From contig NZ_OY781464.1 of the NCBI RefSeq assembly GCF_963676735.1, forward strand, positions 1,769,001 through 1,833,000: a DNA stretch of 64,000 nucleotides. The letters are read 5' to 3'. The translations under genes were made by a program, and so were the position numbers. The notes beneath the pieces are model-generated. The model searched no databases. It had not been told where the DNA came from and saw only the letters and a program-made list of their open reading frames with translations. The stretch comes from an uncultured Draconibacterium sp. Lineage in GTDB: Bacteria > Bacteroidota > Bacteroidia > Bacteroidales > Prolixibacteraceae. Below, piece after piece: positions 45,528 to 54,800 of the stretch (positions are counted from its first letter, which is position 1; every line of letters begins with the position of its first letter).

Positions 45528-46550
45528 ATGAAAATATTACTATCATTCATTATTTTATTTCTTACAACGACTATAACCATTGGTCAAACCGCCATCTTCC
45601 TTCATCATTCCACAGGTTCCAACGTATATAACGAAGGGAATGTATCAGATTTTATAAATGATTACAACATAGAAAATGGAACCGATATTCAAATTCAAAA
45701 ACGATCTTATCCCAATACTCCCTATCCCTGGCAAAATTATCCTTACGACTACTGGAACCTTTGGATTAACAATGAATGCAATAATAATAGCAGCGGAATT
45801 GAATGTCTGGAAAGTATTGCCACATCATACGATATTATTGCATGGAAACACTGTTTTCCGGGTGCCGGAATAAAAGACGGTAATGCGGAAGGAGATATAA
45901 GTAGTAGCATTAAAACACTTGCCAATTACAAACTTCAATACCGGGCTTTACGCGACAAAATGGATGAATTATCCGACACGCATTTCGTTGTCTGGACTCT
46001 TGCTCCATTACACCGGCTGGCCACCAACAGGCAGGATGCAGCCAGAGCAGGCGAATTTGTAGAATGGGTAAAAAATCAGTGGTTAAATGAAGATGCAAAA
46101 GACCACCAGAATATTCATATTTTTGATTTTTTCGGGATTGTTGCCCAAACTGAAGAAAATCCGGATCATGGTTTTCAATATGCCCTGAAATACGATTTTG
46201 AGCGTTCTCATGATAATAGTGACTCGCATCCGAACACAATCGCAAATGAAACTGCAGGACCTCTCTTTGCACAGTTTATAATTGATGTAGCTCTGGATTT
46301 GGTTCTAAGTACTGGAGTAATTGATTCTCGTTTTGAGAAACTGGAAGCATATCCAAATCCTACTTCCGGCCCAATAAGTATAATAAATGAAAATATCCCG
46401 ATACAGACGAAAATTATAGTTTATAATTCGTTTGGCCAAAAAGTACTTGAAAAGGATAGTGATGTTACAGAACTTAATATCAGTGAACTCTCAGAAGGAA
46501 TCTATTATTTAAAAGTAGGTAACAAAATTCTGAAAGTAGTAAAAAAATAA
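45528..46550 (+). CDS. Secreted HHSTG-motif protein with T9SS sorting domain
   Basis: The protein has 340 residues. The signal peptide MKILLSFIILFLTTTITIGQ is followed by AIFLHHSTGSNVY. It repeats the blocks of the lipoprotein encoded at 34174-35007: NYPYDYWNLW, YDIIAWKHCFP, IKTLANYKLQYRALRDKM, FVVWTLAP and SDSHPN. Residues ~265-340 are a type A T9SS C-terminal domain (LEAYPNPTSGPISI, FGQKVLEKDS, LSEGIYYLKVGNKILKVVKK). It is thus exported through the type IX system to the cell surface or medium. By contrast the paralogue is predicted to stay lipid-anchored. An SGNH-type hydrolase acting on surface polysaccharide is the leading inference. Confidence 0.8.
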   Translation: MKILLSFIILFLTTTITIGQTAIFLHHSTGSNVYNEGNVSDFINDYNIENGTDIQIQKRSYPNTPYPWQNYPYDYWNLWINNECNNNSSGIECLESIATSYDIIAWKHCFPGAGIKDGNAEGDISSSIKTLANYKLQYRALRDKMDELSDTHFVVWTLAPLHRLATNRQDAARAGEFVEWVKNQWLNEDAKDHQNIHIFDFFGIVAQTEENPDHGFQYALKYDFERSHDNSDSHPNTIANETAGPLFAQFIIDVALDLVLSTGVIDSRFEKLEAYPNPTSGPISIINENIPIQTKIIVYNSFGQKVLEKDSDVTELNISELSEGIYYLKVGNKILKVVKK

Positions 46551-46698
46551 CCACTCTTCTTGTTCAAGGAATAACATAGAACATTTTTCTTCTTTCATTA
46601 ATCATATCGGCTGGCGTTTATCTGAGGATTGCACAATTCCTTTTTTAAATGGTAATTAAAAAGACCTGCTTCTACCGACAGGTAAAAATAACTCTTGG

Positions 46699-47343
46699 AT
46701 GACAATTTACAATAAGCTTAAAAAAAACGATTTTTTAAGTGCAATTCGTGCTGTATATTTGAGGTACTTTGCAGTTACACGAAGCAAATTCGGGTATATT
46801 CATCCTACCGCCTGGTATCGTCAGCCAATAATGATAAAGGGAATAAAAAACGTCTATTTGCACGAAAATACCAGCATTCTGGGCAATGCTTTAATTTTAA
46901 CCGTGCTTGCAAAGTTTATTGTAAAAAAGAACACCGGAATTGCCGAAGGGTTAACGGTAATTACAGGAAACCATGTATCACCTATTGGAAGATGGCATCG
47001 GTTTGTTGATGACACAGAGAAACCGGGCAATGCGGATAAAGATGTTGTTATTGAAGAAGATGTTTGGATAGGTGCTAATGTTACGCTTTTATCCGGTGTT
47101 ACCATTAAACGAGGCGCAATTGTAGGTGCCGGATCAGTTTGTCGCTTTTCAAGCCCCCCCTATTCCATTGTTGCCGGAAATCCTGCAAAAGTTATTGGTT
47201 TTAAATTCACCCCATCGGAAATCATAAAACATGAGAAAGCATTATATCCTGAAGATGAGCGCTTATCATTAGATGAATTAAACAAAAATTACAGAAAATA
47301 CTACTGCAAACGAGTTAAAGAGATAGTCAATTTTCTTAAATAA
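46699..47343 (+). CDS. Hexapeptide-repeat acyltransferase, paralogue of 44731-45369
   Basis: The protein has 214 residues. It shares with its paralogue the order ITGNH, DKDVVIEEDVWIGANVTLLS, GVTIKRGAIVGAGSV, SIVAGNPAKVIGFKFTPSEI and KHEKALYPEDERLSLDEL. The His of ITGNH is the catalytic-type residue of CatB-like acyltransferases. Identity by eye is roughly 40-50% over the C-terminal 130 residues. The duplication on either side of the T9SS HHSTG gene suggests that two similar positions on the polymer are acylated, or that one block was duplicated. It stands 148 bp after the T9SS protein gene. Confidence 0.85.
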   Translation: MTIYNKLKKNDFLSAIRAVYLRYFAVTRSKFGYIHPTAWYRQPIMIKGIKNVYLHENTSILGNALILTVLAKFIVKKNTGIAEGLTVITGNHVSPIGRWHRFVDDTEKPGNADKDVVIEEDVWIGANVTLLSGVTIKRGAIVGAGSVCRFSSPPYSIVAGNPAKVIGFKFTPSEIIKHEKALYPEDERLSLDELNKNYRKYYCKRVKEIVNFLK

Positions 47344-47477
47344 TATTTCTATTTAAGCTCGCAGATGTGCCAAACACTCAATCCTGTCAAAATTTCAAGT
47401 CTTATGTTATTCCCAAAGCTTTTGTTCAATATGATTTTAAAAATCGTTTTGTTGTTAATGACTGAAAAACAAAGATT

Positions 47478-48572
47478 ATGGCTATTAAAAAAAGCAAGGT
47501 TCTAATTGTAGCCACTTCGCGAAAAACCAGAGGAGGTATTACATCCGTTGTAAAATCGCACCAAGCTGGTGATGTATGGAGAAATTATGACTGCAGATGG
47601 CTTGAGACACATATTGACAAATCATTTCTGCATAAATTAATGTACTTTTTAAAGTCTTTCATCATTTATTTATTCATACTACCTTCATACAATTTAATCC
47701 ATATCCATACCAGTGAACCACCATCTGCTTTAAGAAAAACTATATTTCTGTTTGTGGCCTATCTATTCCATAAAAAAACAATTGTACATTTCCATTCATT
47801 TTCGCCCAAAACAACAATTAATAGCAGGTACAAAATGGTTTACAGTTATTTATTCCGAAAAGCAGATACAATACTGGTATTATCTGAATATTGGAAGAAA
47901 GAACTTCTTGACGCTTTTAGTCTGGAGAATAAAATAAAAGTTCTGTATAACCCTTGTACTGAACCAGACATTAAGAAGAAACATAACAGAAAAAGACAAA
48001 TTCTGTATGCCGGAACAATTAATGCTCGTAAAGGGTATGCTGATTTAATAAAAGCTTTTGCCCGGATTTCCGGCAAATTCCCAGCATGGAAAATAGTATT
48101 TGCAGGCAACGGCGAAATTGAGCAAGCCAGGTTACTTGCAAAAGAACTAAAAATAGATACACAGGTAATTTTTTTGGGCTGGATAAATGGCATTGAAAAA
48201 TCTAAAGCTTTTCAGGAAGCTTCAGTGTTTTGTTTACCAAGCTATGCTGAAGGGTTCCCAATGGCAGTGCTTGATGCTTGGGCTTATGGTTTGCCAGTTG
48301 TAACAACTCCTGTTGGTGGATTACCTGATGTTTTAATAAATGGAAAAAATGCTTTAGTATTTCAACCTGGTGATATACACGAATTGGCACAGCAGCTTCA
48401 TAAAATAATAGAAAACAGAGAATTAAGAATGGCCATTTCTGAAGAATCTATATACTTGAGCACTAATTTATTTAACCAGTCTGTTATTTGTCTTCAGTTA
48501 GATAATATCTACAATGAAATGTTTAAAGTTGAAAAGATTACACATAAATACAACTTAACGGGTAAAGTCTGA
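47478..48572 (+). CDS. Glycosyltransferase family 4 protein
   Basis: The protein has 364 residues with a GT-B fold. The N-terminal domain has KTRGGITSVVKSH (nucleotide/acceptor glycine loop) and LIHIHTSEPPS. The C-terminal domain has ILYAGTINARKGYADLIKAF and IVFAGNGEIEQARLLAKELK. The donor-site E-x7-E motif follows in SYAEGFPMAVLDAWAYGLPV. This is a retaining GT4 of the capsule or O-antigen type and probably adds a hexose or deoxyhexose to the lipid-linked repeat. It is the last glycosyltransferase of the locus and is followed by a structured non-coding element. Confidence 0.92.
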   Translation: MAIKKSKVLIVATSRKTRGGITSVVKSHQAGDVWRNYDCRWLETHIDKSFLHKLMYFLKSFIIYLFILPSYNLIHIHTSEPPSALRKTIFLFVAYLFHKKTIVHFHSFSPKTTINSRYKMVYSYLFRKADTILVLSEYWKKELLDAFSLENKIKVLYNPCTEPDIKKKHNRKRQILYAGTINARKGYADLIKAFARISGKFPAWKIVFAGNGEIEQARLLAKELKIDTQVIFLGWINGIEKSKAFQEASVFCLPSYAEGFPMAVLDAWAYGLPVVTTPVGGLPDVLINGKNALVFQPGDIHELAQQLHKIIENRELRMAISEESIYLSTNLFNQSVICLQLDNIYNEMFKVEKITHKYNLTGKV

Positions 48573-48580
48573 TCAAATTA

Positions 48581-48734
48581 TAAAATGAAAAAGCCCACCG
48601 TAACCATATGTATTAGTAACTAACAATAATTTCTGTATAATCTTTACGAATATGGCTAATATTTATGGTGATTTTTTCGTAATCAATAAATTACATGTAC
48701 CCTTATTTTTATCGATACGGTGGGCTTCATTTTA
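48581..48734. repeat. 154-bp element with terminal inverted repeats and inner stems
   Basis: AAGCCCACCGTA (48591-48602) is perfectly complementary to TACGGTGGGCTT (48716-48727). TAAAATG (48581-48587) and CATTTTA (48728-48734) extend the stem beyond a 3-nt bulge. Inside, CCATATGTATTAG (48604-48616) matches the complement of CTAATATTTATGG (48656-48668) at 11 of 13 positions. TTACGAA (48644-48650) can pair with TTCGTAA (48676-48682). It has no ORF. It could be a MITE, a structured RNA or a processing/termination signal between two capsule genes. Confidence 0.6.
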
Positions 48735-48858
48735 TTTGGTTAATTAAGCGGCTAATACCATCAAATAATTAGGAAAATATTTCAAGTTGCCTCTCAAATA
48801 GAGACACAAACCAATTCATCCACTCAAAAATTTCAATCATTCAATAAATCCAGAAAAA

Positions 48859-49218
48859 ATGGTTATTGCGGTAGATTTTGACGGAACAATAGTAAAGCAT
48901 AAATACCCGGCAATTGGGAAAGAAATTCCTTATGCCATTGAAACATTAAAACTTATCCAATCAAAAGGACACAAAATAATACTGTGGACCTATCGCTCGG
49001 GTAAGGAACTTGACAAAGCAGTCGATTTCTGCAAAAAAAAAGGTCTGTTTTTTCATGCAATAAATAACAATTTTGAAGGAGAGGAATTTGATAATACTTA
49101 CAGTAGAAAGATATATGCTGATATCTATATTGACGACAGAAACATTTTAGGAATCCCTGAATGGGAAAAAATATACCATTTGCTTACTGATACCAAGAAA
49201 CAAAAACTAAAACCCTGA
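48859..49218 (+). CDS. Small HAD-family hydrolase (BT0820-like)
   Basis: The protein has 119 residues. The HAD nucleophile motif VIAVDFDGTIV lies at the N-terminus, motif II is IILWTYRSG, and the metal-binding acidic motif is ADIYIDDRNI near residue 90. There is no cap insertion, so it resembles the minimal HAD phosphatases that often accompany Bacteroidota capsule genes. Dephosphorylation of a small sugar-phosphate intermediate is plausible but not proven. It begins a downstream sub-block (HAD, gmd, fcl) and ends 4 bp before gmd, so co-translation with gmd is likely. Confidence 0.84.
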   Translation: MVIAVDFDGTIVKHKYPAIGKEIPYAIETLKLIQSKGHKIILWTYRSGKELDKAVDFCKKKGLFFHAINNNFEGEEFDNTYSRKIYADIYIDDRNILGIPEWEKIYHLLTDTKKQKLKP

Positions 49219-49222
49219 AATT

Positions 49223-50401
49223 ATGATGCAAAAAACGGCTTTAATAACAGGAATCACCGGACAAGACGGAGCCTATCTGGCTGAATATTTAATAAAAGAA
49301 GGATATGTCGTTCATGGAATAAAGCGCCGGGCATCAATGTTCAATACTCAACGTATCGATCATCTTTACCAGGATCCGCAAATAGAGAATCGTAATTTGA
49401 TTTTACACTACGGAGACTTAACCGACAGCTTAAATCTAACGCGAATTATACAGGAGGTTCAGCCCGATGAAATCTACAACCTGGCAGCAATGAGCCATGT
49501 AAAAGTTAGTTTCGACACTCCTGAATATACTGCAAATGTTGATGGAATAGGCACTCTTCGAATTCTTGAGGCTGTACGCTTACTCAATTTGGTAAATAAA
49601 ACCAAAATTTACCAGGCATCAACTTCAGAGCTTTTCGGAATGGTGCAGGAAGTTCCTCAAACCGAAAAAACCCCATTCTATCCCCGATCTCCTTATGGCG
49701 TAGCAAAACTTTATGCCTACTGGATTACTATTAATTACAGAGAAGCATATGGATTACATGCATCAAATGGGATTTTGTTTAACCACGAATCACCTGTACG
49801 TGGTGAAACCTTTGTTACACGGAAAATTACAAGGGCTATTTCAAGAATTGTGCTGGGAATGCAAGAAACCTTATTTATCGGTAATATGTCGTCATGCAGA
49901 GACTGGGGACACGCCAAAGATTATATAAGGGCAATGCACCTTATTCTTCAGCAAGAACGGCCAGATGATTATGTTATAGCAACAGGGATAACAACGTCGA
50001 TACGTGATTTTATAAAAAAATCGTGTAACAAAATTGGATTGTCAATAATCTTTCAAGGTGAAAAAGAAAATGAAAAAGGATATATTTCTGATATTGATGA
50101 AAAACTATTTTGTAGGTTAATTGGAGATAAATACCTTCCAATTATTAAAAAGCGTACCTTAAATTCGGAAATGAGAAAAAATATTCTTCCTATTGTCGCT
50201 GTCGATCCTCAGTATTTTCGACCTACTGAGGTAGAATTGTTAATGGGAGATGCTTCAAAAGCCAGAGAAAAATTGAGATGGATACCAGAATATGATTTAG
50301 ATGCATTAATTTCAGATATGATTCTCTCTGATATAAGAATGATGCAACAAGATGCTTTCTTAAAAGAAAGAGGTTACCACATTTTTAATTATTTTGAGTA
50401 A
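49223..50401 (+). CDS. gmd: GDP-mannose 4,6-dehydratase
   Basis: The protein has 392 residues; the ATG at 49226 is an equal alternative. The extended SDR fold shows the NADP-binding ALITGITGQDGAYLAEYLIK, YNLAAMSHVKVSF, the catalytic Ser/Thr-Glu in QASTSELFGMV, the Tyr/Lys pair in RSPYGVAKLYAYW, and the GDP-mannose loop NHESPVRGETFVTRKITRA. It converts GDP-D-mannose to GDP-4-keto-6-deoxymannose, the first committed step to GDP-L-fucose. It is longer than E. coli Gmd (~373) because of an insert near 270-330 rich in Lys and Glu. The fcl gene follows 63 bp downstream and completes the pathway. Confidence 0.95.
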   Translation: MMQKTALITGITGQDGAYLAEYLIKEGYVVHGIKRRASMFNTQRIDHLYQDPQIENRNLILHYGDLTDSLNLTRIIQEVQPDEIYNLAAMSHVKVSFDTPEYTANVDGIGTLRILEAVRLLNLVNKTKIYQASTSELFGMVQEVPQTEKTPFYPRSPYGVAKLYAYWITINYREAYGLHASNGILFNHESPVRGETFVTRKITRAISRIVLGMQETLFIGNMSSCRDWGHAKDYIRAMHLILQQERPDDYVIATGITTSIRDFIKKSCNKIGLSIIFQGEKENEKGYISDIDEKLFCRLIGDKYLPIIKKRTLNSEMRKNILPIVAVDPQYFRPTEVELLMGDASKAREKLRWIPEYDLDALISDMILSDIRMMQQDAFLKERGYHIFNYFE

Positions 50402-50464
50402 CGTGTTTCTGATTTTAGCAATAACCCAAAAATGGACATGAAAATATGACATTCAGAAATAAAA

Positions 50465-51562
50465 ATGAAAAAATTAAGTAAAATTTATGTGGCAGGCCAC
50501 AATGGTTTGGTTGGCTCTGCAATTTGTAAGAATCTTGTAAGCAAAGGATATAAAAACATTGTTGGCAAAACAGTTGATGAACTTGACCTTATTGATTCTG
50601 TTGCCGTAGATCAATATTTTGAAGAAGAAAAGCCTGAATATATTTTTCTGGCTGCTGCCAAAGTCGGCGGAATAATTGCAAATAATACTTACCGCGGCCA
50701 ATTTATTTACGAGAATCTGATGATACAAAACAATATTATTCATAGTGCCTGGAAACATGATGTGAAAAAGTTATTGTTTCTTGGAAGTACCTGTATTTAT
50801 CCGAAAGAAGCGCCTCAGCCAATGAAGGAAGATTACTTACTAACTAGCCCACTTGAATATACCAATGAGCCTTATGCTATTGCAAAAATTGCAGGTATAA
50901 AAATGTGCGAAAGCTATAACATACAATACAATACAAATTTTATTTCAGTAATGCCCACCAACCTTTATGGTCCTAATGATAATTTTCATCTCGAAAACTC
51001 ACACGTCCTGCCTGCTCTTTTGCGTAAAATTTATCTTGCCAAACAACTTGAGGATAATAATCTGACTGCCATTAAAAATGATCTTAATAAGCGTCCTATA
51101 AGAAACGTAAGCGGGATGGATTCTGAAAATACAATATTAAAGACATTAAAAGAGTACGGTATTTTTGCTTCTCAGCAAAAATTGCTAGTAGAGATTTGGG
51201 GTAGCGGCAAGCCTATGCGTGAATTTTTATGGAGTGAGGAAATGGCTGATGCTTGTGTTTATATTATGGAAAATGTTGATTTCAAGGATATAATAACAAC
51301 AAAAACTTCGGTCTTTAAAAACGAAATTAGAAATACCCATATAAATATTGGTACAGGTAAAGAAATTAGTATTCGAGACTTAGCATACTTGATAAAAACA
51401 AAAATTGGTTTTAATGGAGATCTTGTATTTAATACCAACAAACCGGATGGAACAATGCGTAAACTAACCGATGTCTCAAAACTTAATTTGCTAGGTTGGC
51501 ATCACAAAATTGATATTGCCGAGGGCTTAGACAAATTCATTGATTGGTATAAAGGAAATTAG
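50465..51562 (+). CDS. fcl: GDP-L-fucose synthase
   Basis: The protein has 365 residues. An SDR fold with VAGHNGLVGSAICKNLVSKG (NADP loop), FLAAAKVGGIIANNTYRGQF, the catalytic Ser in LGSTCIYPKEAPQP, the Tyr/Lys pair in NEPYAIAKIAGIKM, and MPTNLYGPNDNFHLENSHVL. It epimerises at C3 and C5 and reduces C4 of the Gmd product to give GDP-L-fucose. The ~35-residue insert after YLAKQLED is common in Bacteroidota versions. It is the last gene of the locus, closed by a strong terminator 39 bp after its stop codon. Confidence 0.95.
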   Translation: MKKLSKIYVAGHNGLVGSAICKNLVSKGYKNIVGKTVDELDLIDSVAVDQYFEEEKPEYIFLAAAKVGGIIANNTYRGQFIYENLMIQNNIIHSAWKHDVKKLLFLGSTCIYPKEAPQPMKEDYLLTSPLEYTNEPYAIAKIAGIKMCESYNIQYNTNFISVMPTNLYGPNDNFHLENSHVLPALLRKIYLAKQLEDNNLTAIKNDLNKRPIRNVSGMDSENTILKTLKEYGIFASQQKLLVEIWGSGKPMREFLWSEEMADACVYIMENVDFKDIITTKTSVFKNEIRNTHINIGTGKEISIRDLAYLIKTKIGFNGDLVFNTNKPDGTMRKLTDVSKLNLLGWHHKIDIAEGLDKFIDWYKGN

Positions 51563-51600
51563 TATTTTTTCATTGAACGAAAATACTGGATAATAGAAAA

Positions 51601-51636
51601 GAGGCATCTTCAAAACTGAAGATTGCCTCTTTTTTG
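51601..51636. terminator. Strong terminator at the end of the capsule locus
   Basis: GAGGCA-TCTTC (51601-51611) pairs with GAAGA-TTGCCTC around the loop AAAACT and is followed by TTTTTT. It is slightly imperfect at the TCTTC/GAAGA junction. The opposite strand also ends in four T, so it may work both ways. Confidence 0.85.
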
Positions 51637-51659
51637 TATTACATTGTACCCTATAGTAA

Positions 51660-51830
51660 CTAGTGAATTTTAGTATCAATTTCCGCAATTTTTTTAATTG
51701 CATGCTCTAGAATTGCTTGTTCCACTTTGGCAGATTGAATCATCCTTTTCAGTACCAAATTTTCTTGTTTCAATTCTGCCTTTGATGTCCATGAATAGTA
51801 TATCTTCTTTTCATTTAATTTCATATCCAT
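51660..51830 (-). CDS. 56-residue coiled-coil ORF resembling an OrfA tail
   Basis: An ATG at 51830 opens a 56-codon frame (MDMKLNEKKIYYSWTSK, then AELKQENLVLKRMIQSA and a heptad-like tail). The Y-x-W segment followed by L-x-x-E-N-x-x-L-x-R-M repeats the layout of the end of the OrfA-like protein at the head of the locus (FYNWKAKF, then KLKEDNERLRRMF). It lacks the helix-turn-helix half. It may be a truncated transposase OrfA or a small coiled-coil protein. It sits between the locus terminator and the giant secreted protein gene, both within 35 bp. Confidence 0.45.
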   Translation of the reverse strand: MDMKLNEKKIYYSWTSKAELKQENLVLKRMIQSAKVEQAILEHAIKKIAEIDTKIH

Positions 51831-51861
51831 ATTCGTTGCAAATAAAGAAGAATGAATCGAC

Positions 51862-54800
51862 CTAATTTTTAATTAGCTTATTAACCTGATAATGATTACC
51901 AACCATCGTTTTTACTAAATAAATTCCATTCGGATATGTTTGTAAATCAAAAGTCTCCAATGTCGATTGTACGAACTTGCTTGCCAATTCTTTTCCTGTA
52001 AGATCCATAAGCACAATTCGTGTTTCTTCAATAGGCATATTAGAAAATCGAATATTAACTTTATCTTTTGCAGGATTTGGATACATATCAATATCAACTA
52101 CAAAAAATTCTGAATCCTCAATCCCTGTGTGTAATTCTTGCAATAGAACAAAAACACTTGCCTCGGTTTGATAGGTCATATCTCCATTAACTTGGTCTGG
52201 AATTATAATTGAATTCTCTTTTGAATAAGAATTGAAAGCATGTAATTCAATTGTATTTCCATGGATAAAACCATTCTCCTTTCCATCATCGGCAACAGAA
52301 GCATTAATACTTACAGAGTTATCTAAAATATGTTCACCTGTTAGTTTGATGGCGCCCACGCAGATAGAACCATCAAATGCTGCAATTTCATCACCTGCAA
52401 TAAAATTGGCCTCCTGCAATCCTCCAATATTAATATTCATATGATTGGAACCATTTCCATTAAATTCAACCATAAAATGGTCTGTTTGTGTCATTTTTTG
52501 TGCATCAAGACCAGATTTATGGTATGAGTCTGAGATTTCCAATGTACAATCTGTGTTAACCTCTACTTTATATCCTTCGCCACTTTCAAAATTTCTTATT
52601 TTATTGCGCCAACCAGACCATTTCCACCATTTCCACTCTTCAATAGCATTTCCTTTTTCATCCTGTACTTTTACCAATACTCCTTTATCTATTAATGGTA
52701 GAACTACATCCATAGCATTTACTGAGTTCTCTAAAGGAAATGAAATAATATTAACCCCTTCGTTAAGTTCAATTACGAGAGGAAGTTCAATAGGTGTACC
52801 TGTTAAATTCAGTTGGCAATTAGAATTTACCTGAATTTTATATCCTTCCGTTTTCTCTATATTTCCAATTGTATTTGTCCATGAACTGGATTTCAAATCA
52901 TCATTCTTATATGTATTCCCATTTTCATCCTCCACCATTATTAACTGACCTGATTCACGAAGGGTTTCAAACACGTCTTCCATATTTGGTGAAGCTGGAG
53001 ATAAATATGAAGAAAAAATATTCCAGCCAGTTGTTAAAGAAATGCTCTGAGTGATAATTTCTCCATTAGATTCAACGGTCAAGATTGTTGTAACAATACT
53101 ATCACAACCGGTTGCAGCGGTTAATATGCGTTGGTATTCGCCACTTTCGGTCCAGCCGTTGTAAACTTCTCCTTCGTTTATCGTCACCTCCTCGGTAGTG
53201 TAGAACACCGGATTTACTGTGAGGAATGTTGTTACTACACTGTCGGCTCCCGATGTTGCCGTTAATGTTCGTTGGTATTCGCCGCTTTCGGTCCAGCCGT
53301 TATAAGATTCACCTTCGCAAAGCTCAACATATTCAGTGGTATTAATTCCCTGTAAAACACTGAGTTTTGTTGTAACAATACTATCACAACCAGTTACAGC
53401 GGTTAATATGCGCTGATATTCGCCACTTTCGGTCCAGCCGTTATAAATTTCTCCTTCGTTTATCGTTACCTCCTCGGTGGTGTAAAGCACCGGATTTACT
53501 GTAAGTAATGTTGTTACTACACTATCGGCTCCCGATGTTGCCGTTAATGTTCGTTGGTATTCGCCGCTTTCGGTCCAGCCGTTATAAGATTCACCTTCGC
53601 AAAGCTCAACAAATTCAGTGGTATTAATTCCCTGTAAAACACTGAGTTTTGTTGTAACAATACTATCACAACCAGTTACAGCGGTTAATATGCGCTGATA
53701 TTCGCCACTTTCGGTCCAGCCGTTATAAATTTCTCCTTCGTTTATCGTTACCTCCTCGGTGGTGTAAAGCACCGGATTTACTGTAAGGGATGTTGTTACA
53801 ACACTATCAACTCCCGATGTTGCCGTTAATGTTCGTTGGTATTCGCCGCTTTCGGTCCAGCCGTTATAAGATTCACCTTCGCAAAGCTCAACATATTCAG
53901 TGGTGTATTTTGTATCTGAAATTGTATTGACAAGATTGTACAATTCAGTCACCTCTGAATTACCAAGTGCGTAATTAAAAATCCTTACCTCGTCGATTAA
54001 ACCTTCGTATAAAAGAGTTGGTGTAGCTTCATCTCTTCCGGCACCAATCAATAAATTGTAGCCTTCTCCCGATTGTATATCCCCGGATGCAGCAACCGAT
54101 GCAATTTCTTCACTATCAAGATAAATTTTCTTTTCAGCTCCATCATAAGTAACTACCACCTGGTGCCAATCTCCATCCCACAAATCATTGATATTTGCAT
54201 AAGTATACAATGAATTTGAAGTGCCGGCTGTTTTAAAAGCAATTGCTTTCGAGTCAGGATAAATATAGAGTGCAAATGTACTAATGCTTGGCCCACCATG
54301 CAGTATTATTCCCTGAAATCCTCCTGTCATGGCACTAGGTTTAATCCAAGCACTTAATGTAAGCTCCGTCTGAACATTATCTCCAAAACATTGCCCCAGG
54401 GTAATATATTCTGCCCCTGTAAATTGTAAACCATCCCCTTTTATTCCTTCAACTCTTATTTCTTCATTCATGATTGTTCCATCATTCGACCCTTTCGAAT
54501 CAATAACTGCAGTGCCGGAACTTTCTTCAAATAAATATTCGGAATATGAAGATGATAAATCAGGGAATCTAATTGTTACAGTTGCACTTACTGAAGTTGA
54601 AATATTGCCAGCAGCATCTATAGCCCAGGCATAAAGAGTTTTTATCCCTTCTTCTGAGAACGTGTAAAAAGTAGGAACAGAAGAAGTCCACTCTTGGTCA
54701 TCGGCTGCCGGAGCAATTGAAGTTTCTGTTAACATGTAACCCGTAACTGCTTGATCGTCCACAGCTATGAAAGATGACACTTCTACTGTTAATGACGTAG

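Noticed and set aside
53080..53920. CRISPR-like tandem repeats
   Set aside because: The repeats are inside a single open frame, encode repeated protein modules, and have no unique spacers of constant length.
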